This document shows positions 27,772 to 37,950 of a stretch of 64,000 nucleotides of DNA, in pieces. The position numbers and the translations under genes are program-made. A model generated the notes under the pieces. The model was not told where the DNA came from. It saw nothing but the letters and a program-made list of their open reading frames with translations, and made no database searches. Each line of letters starts with the position of its first letter. The first letter of the stretch is position 1. Origin of the DNA: Streptococcus orisratti DSM 15617 (GTDB lineage: Bacteria; Bacillota; Bacilli; Lactobacillales; Streptococcaceae). Location of the stretch: the NCBI RefSeq assembly GCF_000380105.1, contig NZ_KB904504.1, positions 218 to 64,217 on the forward strand, given 5' to 3'.

Positions 27772-29537
27772 AACGTTTGCTCTTATACGTACATTTTAAT
27801 AAGTATAATCGCGTTAGTTCACATGTTTATTATCAGCTGACACAGATGCGTCCTTTGTTTTCAAAAGTGGCCTTTATTTCAAACAGTCAGGTCAGCGAGC
27901 ACGATTACCGTAAATTAGTTGATTTGCGATTGATGGACAATTTTATTCAGCGTGAGAATATTGGTTTTGATTTTGCTGCCTGGCGTGATGGAATGACTCA
28001 TATTGGATTTGAAGAACTTCTAACTTATGATGTCATTACTATTATGAATGATACCTGTTTTGGTCCGCTTTGGGATATTAAGGACTACTATCTCAATTAT
28101 GAAGCTAACGACCAAGTTGATTTTTGGGGCTTGACTAACAATCGGAAAACTAAGAAATCTCGTCAGACGCAAGGTTTTCCTGAACATATCCAGAGTTATT
28201 TTATTACTTTTAAAAAGCCAGTCATTGAGTCACCTGTTTTTAGGCAATTTTGGGAGAAGGTGCGAAATCATACGGATGTTCAAAATGTTATCAATGACTA
28301 TGAAACTCAAGTAACAACAACTTTTTTGGATGCTGGTTTCCATTACCAGACGATATTCGATACGGTTCATGAAGATACAACGGGAATGCTTCACCCGGAC
28401 TTTTCATATTATAATCCGACAGCCATTTTGAAGCACAAAGTTCCCTTCATCAAGGTCAAGGCAATTGATGCCCATCAAGGTATTACGCCCTATATTTTGG
28501 ATGAGATTGCCGACAAGACCAATTATCCGATTGACCTGATTATCTCCCATATGTCGGAAGTAAATTTTCCCGATTTTATGTATCTTTTGGGACATAAATT
28601 GGTTAAGCAAGTGGTGCCTGCTGATTTATCTAGCAAGAAAATCGCTGTTCATTTGCATACTTTCTATGTTGATCTGTTAGAAGACTTTTTAGAAGCTTTT
28701 GAAAAATCCTTTAATTTTGATTATGACCTGTTTATTACAACAGATGTTGAGGATAAGCGAGTAAAAATTCAAGAAATTTTAACCCAACACAAGCGTCAGG
28801 CTGATATCCGGGTGACTGGAAATATTGGACGTGATGTGTTGCCAATGCTCAAACTCAAGGAAGAGTTATCAAAATATGATTATATTGGACATTTTCATAC
28901 CAAAAAATCAAAAGAAGCGGATTTCTGGGCTGGAGAATCTTGGCGTAGGGAGCTTATTCAGATGTTGGTTTATCCAGCCAATAATATTTTGTCCAACTTT
29001 GACAATGAAAAACTGGGAATTGTTATTGCAGATATTCCAACTTTCTTCCGTTACAATAAGATTGTGGATGCTTGGAATGAACATTTGATTGCTCCTGAAA
29101 TGAATGATCTTTGGGAGCGTATGGGAATGACCAAGGCGATTGATTTCAATGCCTTTCACAGTTTTGTCATGAGTTATGGTACTTTTGTCTGGTTTAAGTA
29201 TGATGCCCTTAAACCTCTTTTTGAGCTTGGTTTAACAGATGACGATGTACCAGCAGAACCCTTGCCACAAAATTCAATCTTACATGCTATTGAGCGTTTA
29301 TTGATTTATATTGCTTGGAATGAGCATTATGATTTTAGAATTTCTAAAAATCCTGCTCAAATCACGGCCTTCGTGGATAATAAATTGCTTAATGAACGAG
29401 GCAACAGTGCGCCAAACACTTATGTCGATTTCACTTATATGGGTGGTATCAGAGGAGCTCTTAAATATATCTTTATCGGCCCTGCCAGAGCAGTAAAATA
29501 TATTATTAAACGTTTGTCTCAAAAGGTGTCTAAATGA
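27768..29537 (+). CDS. rgpF: Rhamnan synthesis protein RgpF (GacG type)
   Basis: 589 aa of the RgpF family. An N-terminal DUF/GT-like domain (FDFAAWRDG, MNDTCFGPL) is followed by a second glycosyltransferase-like half (NIGRDVLPMLKLKEEL, HFHTKKS). It polymerises the alternating rhamnose backbone. It is coupled to both neighbours by ATGA overlaps. Confidence 0.94.
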   Translation: MKRLLLYVHFNKYNRVSSHVYYQLTQMRPLFSKVAFISNSQVSEHDYRKLVDLRLMDNFIQRENIGFDFAAWRDGMTHIGFEELLTYDVITIMNDTCFGPLWDIKDYYLNYEANDQVDFWGLTNNRKTKKSRQTQGFPEHIQSYFITFKKPVIESPVFRQFWEKVRNHTDVQNVINDYETQVTTTFLDAGFHYQTIFDTVHEDTTGMLHPDFSYYNPTAILKHKVPFIKVKAIDAHQGITPYILDEIADKTNYPIDLIISHMSEVNFPDFMYLLGHKLVKQVVPADLSSKKIAVHLHTFYVDLLEDFLEAFEKSFNFDYDLFITTDVEDKRVKIQEILTQHKRQADIRVTGNIGRDVLPMLKLKEELSKYDYIGHFHTKKSKEADFWAGESWRRELIQMLVYPANNILSNFDNEKLGIVIADIPTFFRYNKIVDAWNEHLIAPEMNDLWERMGMTKAIDFNAFHSFVMSYGTFVWFKYDALKPLFELGLTDDDVPAEPLPQNSILHAIERLLIYIAWNEHYDFRISKNPAQITAFVDNKLLNERGNSAPNTYVDFTYMGGIRGALKYIFIGPARAVKYIIKRLSQKVSK

Positions 29538-32011
29538 AAAAATATCTTGAAGAGATCAACTGGATATCTGTTTTACATCGATGTCTTATCATTATCTTCT
29601 CAGTGTATTCCAGTTTTTATCTTTTGATGACGCATCTTCTGACTACAAAGGAAATTAAAGCGTCATTCCAAAATTTACATCAATTTCTTTTCTTTGCCTA
29701 TCTGCTTTCTATAGTGGTTTTAGTAGTATATGTTTCTAAAATCCTATCGAAACGATTTGTTATTCAACTGGCTATCGGATATTTTCTTAGTCAGGTGGTT
29801 TCCTATGTTGTCCTTGCGACAAGAAATTTAAATGATAAGTCGTTTAAAATATGGAATTTTGGAAAAAATCACTTTTGGGAAGGTAACGCTTTGCCAACAC
29901 TTGCTGCTATTTTAATTGTAGCATTACTTATTCAGCAGGTGGCATCAAGAACTAAGTATTTGAAAAAGCTTTCAGTTTTCTTGGAAGACAGCAAAGGATA
30001 CCATCTTCCACAGTCACTTTTGCTTGCAAATGTTGCACTTCTTGATTCTAAATGGCTAAGCTATTTACGAGGAGAGCTCATTTCAACATTGACTACAAGC
30101 GGAACAACTGCCTTTTTAGAGGAATTGTTCAAAATTTTACTTATCTGTTTATTGGCTTTTTCACTGATTGCCTATACAGCAATTGATGGTTCAGAAAAAA
30201 TGCGGAAGAATCAGCCGAGCCTATCCCTTGCAGTGTTAACTAGTCTTATCTTAGCCTTAATTTTTAACTATACCTTGCAGTATGGTGTTCGAGGCGATTC
30301 AGACTTATTGGGACGTTATATCTTTCCAGGGGCAACTCTGTATCAGTTTACTGTCCTAGCCCTAATTTTCATTTTTATCTATCTTATCGTTGACCGCTAT
30401 ATCTCAACAACATTGATGATTATTATTGTTGGAACGCTGGTTTCAGTAGCTAACGTTTTGAAAAATAGTATGCGAAGCGAGCCCTTGTTGATAACAGATT
30501 TCGTCTGGCTTCATGAAGTGAATTTATTGCTTAGCTTTTTGGATGCCAAAATGATTTTCTATATTGTTTTGGTCTTCCTTCTGCCAATTGCGGTTTACCT
30601 TATTTTTAGAAATCGTTTCTTGGCTGGCAAGCTAGTCTTGAAAAAACGTGTGCGTTGGTCACTTTTAGTCCTTCTTACCACTATTTTTATTTCAGGATTT
30701 GCTGTTTTCAAAAATGAAAAGGATGGAAAAGTTGCTTCGGGAATTCCAGTTATCTCCAAAATTAACAACTGGATGGATATTACTTGGATGGGATTCTCAA
30801 CTAACGCGCGCTATCGTTCTTTAATGTATGTCTGGACCAAGCAAATGACTAAGACAATTATGGAGAAACCAGATGGTTACAGCAAGAAAGCTATTGAAAG
30901 ATTAGCCAAGAAATATGGGGCTAAGGCAGAAGAAATTAACAAAAGTAGGAGCCAAGAGATCTCAGATCAAACCATCATCTATGTGCTAAGTGAGAGTCTG
31001 GCAAATCCCAATCGTATTTCAGGTGTCAGTTTATCGATGGAGGCTATTCCCAACATTGATCAAATCAAGTCCATTACCACCAGTGGATTGATGCATTCGG
31101 ATGGCTATGGCGGTGGGACAGCTAATATGGAATTCCAGACCTTAACTGGTTTACCATTTTCAAATTTTTCAGCGTCTGTATCAACACTCTACTCTGAAGT
31201 TGCTCCTAAAATGTCAGTCTTTCCATCAATCAGTGACGTTTTTCAAAATCAGAATCGTTACGTGATGCACCCATCTGGTGCTAGCAACTATAATCGTTAC
31301 AATATTTATAAAAAACTTGGTTTTGAACATTTAATTTTTTTATCGGACTCCAAAGAGAAGTTTAAGAATATTACTAAAACAGGTGTCAGCATGGGAGATG
31401 ACTCGCTCTATAATAACGTTTTGGATAAGATTGATAGCAAACAAAGTCAGTTCTTTTCAATTATAACAATGCAAAATCATGCACCATGGTCGGTTGCAGT
31501 TCCCACCGAAATGACTGCTAACGGGCAAGGATTTAGTGAAGATGAAAATTGGAAATTAACAGAGTATTCTAGGTTGCTGACCCATACGGATCAAGCAACT
31601 CAAGATTTTTTAGATAGTCTATCTAAAATTGATAAAAAAATCACGGTTGTTTTTTATGGAGATCATTTACCAGGCTTGTACCCAGACAGTGCTTTCACTG
31701 AGGATAGTAATGTCAAATATCAAACAGATTATTTTATTTGGAGCAATTGGCAAAATAAGAAACTAGATTATCCATTAGTAAATTCGAGTGATTTTACAGC
31801 TGAATTATTTGCACATACAGATTCAAAAGTTTCTCCCTACTATGCTTTGTTAACAGAGGTTCTCAATAAAGTAACGAACTCTAACAACGCTTCAAGCAAA
31901 GAGCAGGAAGATATTAAAAAAGATTTGAAACTCTTACAGTACGATATTACTGTTGGAAAAGGCTATATCAAGGAGGATAAAACTTTCTTTAAAATCAAAA
32001 ATAACCAGTGA
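29534..32011 (+). CDS. gacH: Rhamnan glycerol-phosphate transferase (GacH/SccH, LtaS-like)
   Basis: 825 aa. About 10-12 membrane segments occupy the N-terminal half (to about 395). The C-terminal half is an extracellular LtaS/alkaline-phosphatase-like domain. The catalytic threonine is Thr529 in DGYGGGTANMEFQTLTG. Metal-site segments such as YVLSESLANP, MGDDSLYN and FYGDHLPG follow the family. The group A and S. mutans counterparts add glycerol phosphate to side-chain sugars. The length (about 824 in group A) and position after rgpF match. It is not a sulfatase despite the common family label. Confidence 0.9.
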   Translation: MKKYLEEINWISVLHRCLIIIFSVYSSFYLLMTHLLTTKEIKASFQNLHQFLFFAYLLSIVVLVVYVSKILSKRFVIQLAIGYFLSQVVSYVVLATRNLNDKSFKIWNFGKNHFWEGNALPTLAAILIVALLIQQVASRTKYLKKLSVFLEDSKGYHLPQSLLLANVALLDSKWLSYLRGELISTLTTSGTTAFLEELFKILLICLLAFSLIAYTAIDGSEKMRKNQPSLSLAVLTSLILALIFNYTLQYGVRGDSDLLGRYIFPGATLYQFTVLALIFIFIYLIVDRYISTTLMIIIVGTLVSVANVLKNSMRSEPLLITDFVWLHEVNLLLSFLDAKMIFYIVLVFLLPIAVYLIFRNRFLAGKLVLKKRVRWSLLVLLTTIFISGFAVFKNEKDGKVASGIPVISKINNWMDITWMGFSTNARYRSLMYVWTKQMTKTIMEKPDGYSKKAIERLAKKYGAKAEEINKSRSQEISDQTIIYVLSESLANPNRISGVSLSMEAIPNIDQIKSITTSGLMHSDGYGGGTANMEFQTLTGLPFSNFSASVSTLYSEVAPKMSVFPSISDVFQNQNRYVMHPSGASNYNRYNIYKKLGFEHLIFLSDSKEKFKNITKTGVSMGDDSLYNNVLDKIDSKQSQFFSIITMQNHAPWSVAVPTEMTANGQGFSEDENWKLTEYSRLLTHTDQATQDFLDSLSKIDKKITVVFYGDHLPGLYPDSAFTEDSNVKYQTDYFIWSNWQNKKLDYPLVNSSDFTAELFAHTDSKVSPYYALLTEVLNKVTNSNNASSKEQEDIKKDLKLLQYDITVGKGYIKEDKTFFKIKNNQ

Positions 32012-32185
32012 GAATCATTTAGAATTTTGAAATACCCTGTCATATGTCTAGATGGTGCAGAGTTGCGCTTTACAGCATTCTCTGTTAGAATTTAAACAAA
32101 GAATATGACTGCCATTGGTCAGTCAAGACTGTTATTTAATACTTTCGTTAAGTAAAAACAGTCAACTAGTTAGGAGAATATCATA
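32012..32185 (+). promoter_or_regulatory. 174-base gap splitting backbone and side-chain genes
   Basis: TGTTAGAAT near 32083 is an extended -10-like box. Two inverted repeats follow: TGACTG-ccattgg-tCAGTCA and GACTGTT..AACAGTC (about 32129-32165). They could form a partial terminator or an attenuator between gacH and the GTG-initiated side-chain gene. TAGGAG precedes that GTG. This is the only break in an otherwise overlapping gene chain. Confidence 0.4.
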
Positions 32186-32881
32186 GTGAAAAAATTAATC
32201 ATTATCCCTGCTTATAACGAGAGTAGTAATATTGAGCGTACCGTAGAGGCCATTATTAAGGATGCTCCTGATTTTGACTATGTCATTATCAATGATTGTT
32301 CAAAAGACAATACTCTTGAGATTTGTCAGAAGAATGGTTTTAATGTTGTATCCTTACCAATTAATTTGGGGATTGGTGGTGCTGTGCAAACAGGTTACCT
32401 TTATGCCAAAAAAAATGGCTACGACATAGCTGTTCAAGTTGATGGAGATGGTCAGCATAACCCGTCCTTCCTGAATCAGATGGTCGAAGAGTTGAAAAAT
32501 AATCAGGTAGATATGGTGATTGGTTCGCGCTTTATCAAGAATGAAGGTTTCCAATCATCATTTGCTCGTCGTATTGGCATAAGGTATTTTACTTGGTTGA
32601 TTAAACTGATGACTGGTACAAGAATCACGGATGCTACTTCTGGTCTTCGTATGATTAATCGAGGTCTAATTGAACGTTTTGCAGACAATTATCCAGATGA
32701 CTATCCAGAGCCTGAAACTGTAGTAGAAGCTTTATTGAATGATTATAAGGTGAAAGAAATTCCAGTTATCATGAATGAGCGTCAAGGTGGCGTTTCATCC
32801 ATTTCAATGAGCAAGTCAGTTTACTATATGATTAAAGTAACCATGGCGATTTTATTTGTAAAACTGAGAGGAAAACAATAA
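32186..32881 (+). CDS. gacI: Side-chain lipid-sugar synthase (GacI/SccN type, GT2)
   Basis: 231 aa GT2 polyprenyl-phosphate sugar transferase (IIPAYNESSNIERTV, INDCSKDNT, QVDGDGQHNP). In group A streptococci GacI makes GlcNAc-phosphoryl-undecaprenol for the side chain; in S. mutans the counterpart supplies glucose. Which sugar is used here cannot be decided. It starts on GTG at 32186 after TAGGAG. Confidence 0.88.
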   Translation: MKKLIIIPAYNESSNIERTVEAIIKDAPDFDYVIINDCSKDNTLEICQKNGFNVVSLPINLGIGGAVQTGYLYAKKNGYDIAVQVDGDGQHNPSFLNQMVEELKNNQVDMVIGSRFIKNEGFQSSFARRIGIRYFTWLIKLMTGTRITDATSGLRMINRGLIERFADNYPDDYPEPETVVEALLNDYKVKEIPVIMNERQGGVSSISMSKSVYYMIKVTMAILFVKLRGKQ

Positions 32882-32882
32882 T

Positions 32883-33224
32883 ATGACTGCAACAGCAACA
32901 ATTTTTATCAGCCTTATCATACTTGGCTTTATTGTTTTGGTAATCAATTTGATTAGAAAAGGCAAGTTAGCTATCAAGTTTTCAATTTCTTGGTTTATCT
33001 TAGCCTTAATGGTCTTGATTTTTGTTTGGTTTCCAGGACTATTGAAATTTGTCTCATCTCTGTTGGGGATCTATTCACCAACCAATATGCTCTTCTTCCT
33101 TGGCTTTTGTTTGAGTTTGAGCATTATTTTCTCCTTGACAAATAACATTTCAATTCAAAATCATAAGTTAAAACATTTGACGCAAGAAATTGCTTTGATG
33201 AAAAAAGAGGACAAGCATGATTAA
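32883..33224 (+). CDS. gacJ: DUF2304 small membrane partner (GacJ type)
   Basis: 113 aa with three hydrophobic segments and a C-terminal coiled tail (NNISIQNHKLKHLTQEIALMKK). DUF2304 proteins pair with GT2 polyprenyl-phosphate transferases. In group A streptococci GacJ forms a complex with GacI and raises its activity. The length is identical to GacJ. It overlaps gacK by 8 bases. Confidence 0.88.
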   Translation: MTATATIFISLIILGFIVLVINLIRKGKLAIKFSISWFILALMVLIFVWFPGLLKFVSSLLGIYSPTNMLFFLGFCLSLSIIFSLTNNISIQNHKLKHLTQEIALMKKEDKHD

Positions 33225-34485
33225 GACACAAACCAGTCCTCAAAAAATATTCTTTTGGAATATGATGGGGAGTCTATCATCAGCTTTGATATCAGTCTTT
33301 TTGTTAATGGTTGTTTCACGTGTTTTGTCAACCTTAGACTCTGATATTTATGCTTTTGCCTATTCTTTAGGAAATATGCTTGTTGTTGTTGGACTTTTTC
33401 AGGTTAGAAATTTTCAGGCTACAGACATCACTCAAAAGTATTCTTTTTCAGAATACTTTTTGGTACGTTTAATCACCTGTTTTGCGATGATGGCGATAGC
33501 AGTAGCTTACCTAGCTTTGACTGACTATGATGCTTATAAGAGTCAAGTGATTTTTTATATCACACTTTACAGAGCTTCAGATGCCTTTTCTGATCTATAT
33601 CAAGGACTTTTTCAGCAACATGAACGTCTGGACATAGCTGGGAAATCTTTAAGTTTTCGGAATGCAATCCTGTCCATTCTATTTACGATTGTTGTCGTGC
33701 TCACGCACAGGCTTTTGTTAGCGATTCAATTGGTCTGCCTTGTATCATTTGTTTTTATTCTCTTCTATGATGTTAGAAAATCTCTATATTTTGACAAGAT
33801 AGCTTTTAGACAGCTAAGTCAGCTTAGTCTACTAAAGGATGGCATCAAGTTGATGAAGGAAAGTCTCCCACTCTTTTTAAATGGATTTTTGCTTATCTAT
33901 ATTTATAATGAACCAAAGTATGCTTTGGATGCTTTGACTGGTTTGGGAAAGGTTGAGCTGGGATCGCAGACAATTTTCAATATTTTGTTTATGCCTGCCT
34001 TTGTCATGAACCTCATGATGCTTTTCTTCAGACCGCTCATCACACAAATGGCCATCTATATTTCTAAAAAGCAGCTAGCTGATTTTAGAAAACTGCAAAT
34101 TAGACTTTTCTTTTATCTTTTTGGAGCCGGCTTGCTTGTTTTGCTGGGAAGTGCTTTACTTGGAATTCCTTTCTTAAGTTTCTTGTACGGTATCAAGCTT
34201 AGTGACTACTGGGTGGCTTTCATGCTCATCATGGTAGGAGGAGCAGTAGGTAGCTTTTCAACGGCTATTGATAACATTTTGACAGCTATGCGGTGTCAAA
34301 ATTATCTGCTGATTCCATACGTTGGCAGCTTTTGCGCCTCGCTCTTGATGACCAATCATTTAGTAGCTAGTTATCAGATTTTAGGAGCTTCCTTAAGCTT
34401 TGTATTGACCATGCTTATCTGGTTAATCCTGTCAATAGCTGTTTATCTATTTACAAAAAAGAAAGTTGAAAAAGGTGATTTATGA
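33217..34485 (+). CDS. gacK: Wzx-like flippase for side-chain lipid (GacK type)
   Basis: 422 aa with about twelve membrane segments, polysaccharide-flippase fold. It is expected to move the sugar-phosphoryl-undecaprenol made by the two preceding proteins to the outer face. It overlaps gacJ by 8 bases and gacL by ATGA. Confidence 0.87.
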   Translation: MIKTQTSPQKIFFWNMMGSLSSALISVFLLMVVSRVLSTLDSDIYAFAYSLGNMLVVVGLFQVRNFQATDITQKYSFSEYFLVRLITCFAMMAIAVAYLALTDYDAYKSQVIFYITLYRASDAFSDLYQGLFQQHERLDIAGKSLSFRNAILSILFTIVVVLTHRLLLAIQLVCLVSFVFILFYDVRKSLYFDKIAFRQLSQLSLLKDGIKLMKESLPLFLNGFLLIYIYNEPKYALDALTGLGKVELGSQTIFNILFMPAFVMNLMMLFFRPLITQMAIYISKKQLADFRKLQIRLFFYLFGAGLLVLLGSALLGIPFLSFLYGIKLSDYWVAFMLIMVGGAVGSFSTAIDNILTAMRCQNYLLIPYVGSFCASLLMTNHLVASYQILGASLSFVLTMLIWLILSIAVYLFTKKKVEKGDL

Positions 34486-35981
34486 CTAAGACTACAGGTT
34501 TTTCATTATTTGGAATAGTGAAATCAAATTATAAATATGTTTTGTCTATTTTGGCAACTATCATCATGGCTGTTGTTCTTTACACTGATGCCATGGATTT
34601 GCCTATGAAATTTTTAGGACTCCTGTTCCTTGTGTCAGTTCTGCTGATTATTTGTTTACCAAGGAAAATAGAATATGCAACTGTTGCTATTATTTTGCTG
34701 ATGGGATGTATTTCAGCGCTGATTTCCCCGATTAATGATATTCCAGATGAACGTGTCCACTATGCTCGAGCAGTTTACATTTCTGAAGGGGATATCAATT
34801 TAAGTAATAAGAAAGCTAATTTGAAGATTTCTGAAGATGTTAAGCGCATTGATGAACATGCAGGGCAGACTATTATTAGCGAGACTTTAAAGGGGACTAA
34901 GCATAGTACAAAAGAATTTATCTATCCAGAAGTTAAAATGACAAATGCTTATTACAGCCTATCTTACTTGCCACAAGTTATTGGTATTAGTCTAGGTAAT
35001 CTTCTTCATTTACCACTTGTGGCGACCTACTATCTTGGTCGAATCTGTAACCTGCTAGTTTATGCTTTACTGATTTTCTTTGCGATTAAGCTGGCAGGGC
35101 GTTTGAAGCAGGTTGTTGCCGTGACTTCTCTGATTCCGATGAATATTTATCTGGCTGCTTCCTACAACCAAGATGGTTTTGCGCTTGGTCTTGTGATTTT
35201 AGCACTCGCTGTTTTCATGAATATGCTTCAAGCAGAGGATAACGAGATTTCAGGACTGAAATTATTGAGTTATTACTTGTTGTGTGGTTTGCTCGTTCTT
35301 AGTAAGTTTACCTATTTCCTTTTGGTAATACTACCGTTCTTTATTCCAAGCACGAAATTTGACAACAACAAAAAGCTGGTTTTTGTCAATAAGATTTTGG
35401 GGATTCTGATTGTTACAGGCTTTGCAGCCATTTGGTTTAAACTATATGGCCAAGTGAAAATTCCAATTTTAGCAGATTTCCTTAAGCAAGTTAATGTTGG
35501 TGAGCAGATTCATAATCTCATCCATTCTCCACTGGTATATGGTCGAGTGGTGCTTAGAGAAATGCTAGTTAATGTATTTAACCTTGACAACATTCTACGC
35601 TTTGGCGGCCTGACTTACGGGACAACCAATCTTTTTACCCTGTATGCCATTTTTACGGTCTTTGTTTACCTCAACAATGCTACAAAAGTTAAGCTTCATT
35701 GGTGGACGCATTTAGGTGTTTTTCTGGTGATTGCAGGTATTACTGGGGCAACAGTTTTGGCTATGTTCTTGACATGGACACCAGTGGGCTCTATGGTTGT
35801 TTTGGGGGTTCAAAGTCGTTACCTGATTGGTATTTTACCGCTTCTCTTCTTGCTCTTTACCAGTAAAAATCAGCAATTAGAAAAAATATCAGACTTTTTA
35901 TCAACAAAGACTCTCTTGAACGTAGCCTTGCTTTTTGATATTTGCATGCTCTTGAGTACAATTTTTCGGTATTATAATTAG
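34482..35981 (+). CDS. gacL: GT-C side-chain glycosyltransferase (GacL/SccM type, DUF2142)
   Basis: 499 aa with about eleven membrane segments. The first outside loop carries the acidic pair in NDIPDERVHYARA, as in GT-C enzymes of the DUF2142 family. It transfers the side-chain sugar from the lipid carrier to the exported rhamnan. It is the last gene of the cluster, followed by a large hairpin. Confidence 0.88.
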   Translation: MTKTTGFSLFGIVKSNYKYVLSILATIIMAVVLYTDAMDLPMKFLGLLFLVSVLLIICLPRKIEYATVAIILLMGCISALISPINDIPDERVHYARAVYISEGDINLSNKKANLKISEDVKRIDEHAGQTIISETLKGTKHSTKEFIYPEVKMTNAYYSLSYLPQVIGISLGNLLHLPLVATYYLGRICNLLVYALLIFFAIKLAGRLKQVVAVTSLIPMNIYLAASYNQDGFALGLVILALAVFMNMLQAEDNEISGLKLLSYYLLCGLLVLSKFTYFLLVILPFFIPSTKFDNNKKLVFVNKILGILIVTGFAAIWFKLYGQVKIPILADFLKQVNVGEQIHNLIHSPLVYGRVVLREMLVNVFNLDNILRFGGLTYGTTNLFTLYAIFTVFVYLNNATKVKLHWWTHLGVFLVIAGITGATVLAMFLTWTPVGSMVVLGVQSRYLIGILPLLFLLFTSKNQQLEKISDFLSTKTLLNVALLFDICMLLSTIFRYYN

Positions 35982-35994
35982 ATGACTTCGAAAG

Positions 35995-36078
35995 TTAATA
36001 TTAAAGTCACTTAAAATCAAAAATAGCAATCCGATAGTAATTTGGAGTGCTATTTTTGATTTTAAGTGAGTATTAGTC
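35995..36078. mobile_element. Hairpin mini-element made of IS630-type ends
   Basis: A perfect 21-bp inverted repeat (36008-36028 with 36048-36068) flanks a 19-base loop. The right arm plus flank (tatttttgattttaagtgag, tatta) closely matches the right end of the IS630 relic at 38874-38900. The left relic end (38359-38386) has the same pattern. It looks like two element tips head to head. It lies 26 bases past gacL and may also act as a terminator, although no long T run follows. Confidence 0.55.
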
Positions 36079-36163
36079 TGACTTTTGAACAGTATTGAAT
36101 AACTTACTTTAGTCAAAATTGCGTGAAGAAGGAATACAATAGAAATTAACTCTCATACGTTTG

Positions 36164-36353
36164 TTGTGTTTTGTAATACAAATTTGATATAATTAAGGCG
36201 GATAAATACGGAATTAAGCACCTTTTAACTGACAAGATGAAAGGAGGTAAATACATTTTTTTGTTGTACTAGAGCTTAACTAGACTAATTTCTTCATTTG
36301 TGTTTTTGTAATTGTTTCAATGATATTGATAATTATTGTAAGAGGTGATAATA
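36164..36353 (+). promoter_or_regulatory. Promoter and leader of the ChW-CHAP gene
   Basis: TTGTGT (36164-36169), an 18-base spacer and an extended -10 TG-A-TATAAT (36185-36193). The leader is about 150 bases. Inside it, AAAGGAGG (36239-36247) is followed by no ATG, GTG or TTG at proper spacing; an ATG at 36237 overlaps it and opens an 11-codon frame. The real gene uses AGAGGTG before ATG 36354. Confidence 0.55.
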
Positions 36354-37757
36354 ATGAAGAAACATTTAATTATGTTGTTACTTATGCTACTTTCATTAAT
36401 AGTAAGTGTAACTAATGTTAGTGCTGATTCGTATGGTATAACTTCAAGTGAAGAAAATAAGGGATTAAGTTATTCTTCTCACATATCAGACTATGGCTGG
36501 CAGAACTTTGTTAGTGGTGGAGAAATCAGTGGAACAACTGGACAAGCGAGATCAATTGAAGCTGTAATGATTAATTTGTCTGATAAGATGGATGTTTATG
36601 GGAACATTGAGTACTCAACACACGTATCGGACTATGGTTGGCAGAATTTTGTTAGTGGTGGAGAAGTCAGCGGAACAACTGGACAAGCGAAATCAATTGA
36701 AGCAATGCGTATTCGTTTAACTGGAGAGTTAGAAAAGAAATACGATGTTTATTACAGAGTTCATGTATCTGATATAGGCTGGTTGGATTGGACAAATAAT
36801 GGGGAACCTGCTGGCACTGAGGGGCTAGCAAAGGGTCTTGAAGCATATGAAGTGAGACTTATTCCAAAGGGAGAGGCATCTCCTGGCACAATGACAAGAT
36901 CATTCATTAGATTTGTGTTACCAAATTTGTATTATAATGCACATGTTAGGGATGTAGGTTGGAAAGATTTTGTAACCGAGGGAATAACTAGTGGCACTGT
37001 AGGTCAGGCAAAACCTATAGAGGCTATCCAAATGAAATTATCAACCTACGATTTTGGTTCTATTCAGTATTCAGCTCATGTTCAAGATTATGGTTGGCAA
37101 GATTTTAGGAGTAACGGAGAAACTAGTGGAACAACTGGACAAGTGAAACAACTTGAAGCAATAAAAGTTCAACTTACTGGAAAACTCTTAGAGAAATATG
37201 ACGTTTACTATAGGGTTCATGTATCTGATATAGGTTGGTTAGGTTGGGCGAAGAATGGGCAGCCTTCTGGAACTGAAGGGTATTTTAAGGCAGTAGAAGG
37301 TTATGAAGTTAAAATTTTACCTAAAAATTCTTCAGCACCGGGTTCTATGGATAAATCATTTATAAAGAAAAGTGAATATGAGGGAGCTACTCCTAGAATT
37401 ACAGATTATATAAATGAAGTGAATAATTATCCTATTGGAGAATGTACTTGGGGTGTGAAAACTTTGGCGCCATGGATACCAAATCAGTTAGGAAATGCCC
37501 GTCTCTGGGCCGTAAATGCGAGATCACGTGGATTTCGCATAGGAGCTTCCCCTATAGTAGGTTCTATAGCTGTCTGGCCCAATGATGGTAAGGGTTATGG
37601 ACATGTTGCCTATGTTATTAAAGTTGAATCAAAAACTCGTATTCAAGTCAAGGAAGCTAACTACTCTGGTAATAGGCGAATAGATAATTATCGTGGATGG
37701 TTTAATCCTACTTCTTATAATTGGGGAGGAGTAGTGGTGTATATTTACCCTGATTAG
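36354..37757 (+). CDS. Secreted ChW-repeat protein with CHAP amidase/peptidase domain
   Basis: 467 aa. The signal peptide covers about residues 1-24 ([16 protein letters not shown]). Six repeats of about 45 aa (to about 335) share H-x-x-D-x-G-W and G-x-x-x-G-T-x-G-x-x-K/R-x-x-E-A, the clostridial hydrophobic W (ChW) pattern. They form two sets of three, the third of each set starting [15 protein letters not shown]. The C-terminal CHAP domain has Cys364 (GECTWG) and His417 (GYGHVAYV), the expected catalytic pair. It is probably a peptidoglycan hydrolase held to the wall through ChW repeats. It lies directly after the wall-polysaccharide cluster with its own promoter. Confidence 0.85.
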   Translation: MKKHLIMLLLMLLSLIVSVTNVSADSYGITSSEENKGLSYSSHISDYGWQNFVSGGEISGTTGQARSIEAVMINLSDKMDVYGNIEYSTHVSDYGWQNFVSGGEVSGTTGQAKSIEAMRIRLTGELEKKYDVYYRVHVSDIGWLDWTNNGEPAGTEGLAKGLEAYEVRLIPKGEASPGTMTRSFIRFVLPNLYYNAHVRDVGWKDFVTEGITSGTVGQAKPIEAIQMKLSTYDFGSIQYSAHVQDYGWQDFRSNGETSGTTGQVKQLEAIKVQLTGKLLEKYDVYYRVHVSDIGWLGWAKNGQPSGTEGYFKAVEGYEVKILPKNSSAPGSMDKSFIKKSEYEGATPRITDYINEVNNYPIGECTWGVKTLAPWIPNQLGNARLWAVNARSRGFRIGASPIVGSIAVWPNDGKGYGHVAYVIKVESKTRIQVKEANYSGNRRIDNYRGWFNPTSYNWGGVVVYIYPD

Positions 37758-37950
37758 GGTTATCATGCCATTATTTGCTAAAGATTTTCTTTAAGCATAT
37801 ACATTTTCTAAAATAGAATGATTAAGATATGAAGATGCTAGTTAGCTCAATTAGAAGATAAGTAATTTCTTGATTATTTAGAGTGTATATCAGTTTTAGT
37901 TGCTTAGTTCACTTTAATTATTCATCAACTGCAATAGTTGACAAACGTAC

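Noticed and set aside
29534-32011. gacH as a sulfatase
   Set aside because: The fold is shared, but the catalytic Thr in GGGTANMEF, the many membrane segments and the position after rgpF fit a glycerol-phosphate transferase of LtaS type.
35901-36116. Minus-strand 71-codon frame over the end of gacL
   Set aside because: It runs through the hairpin mini-element and gacL coding sequence and has no ribosome binding site.
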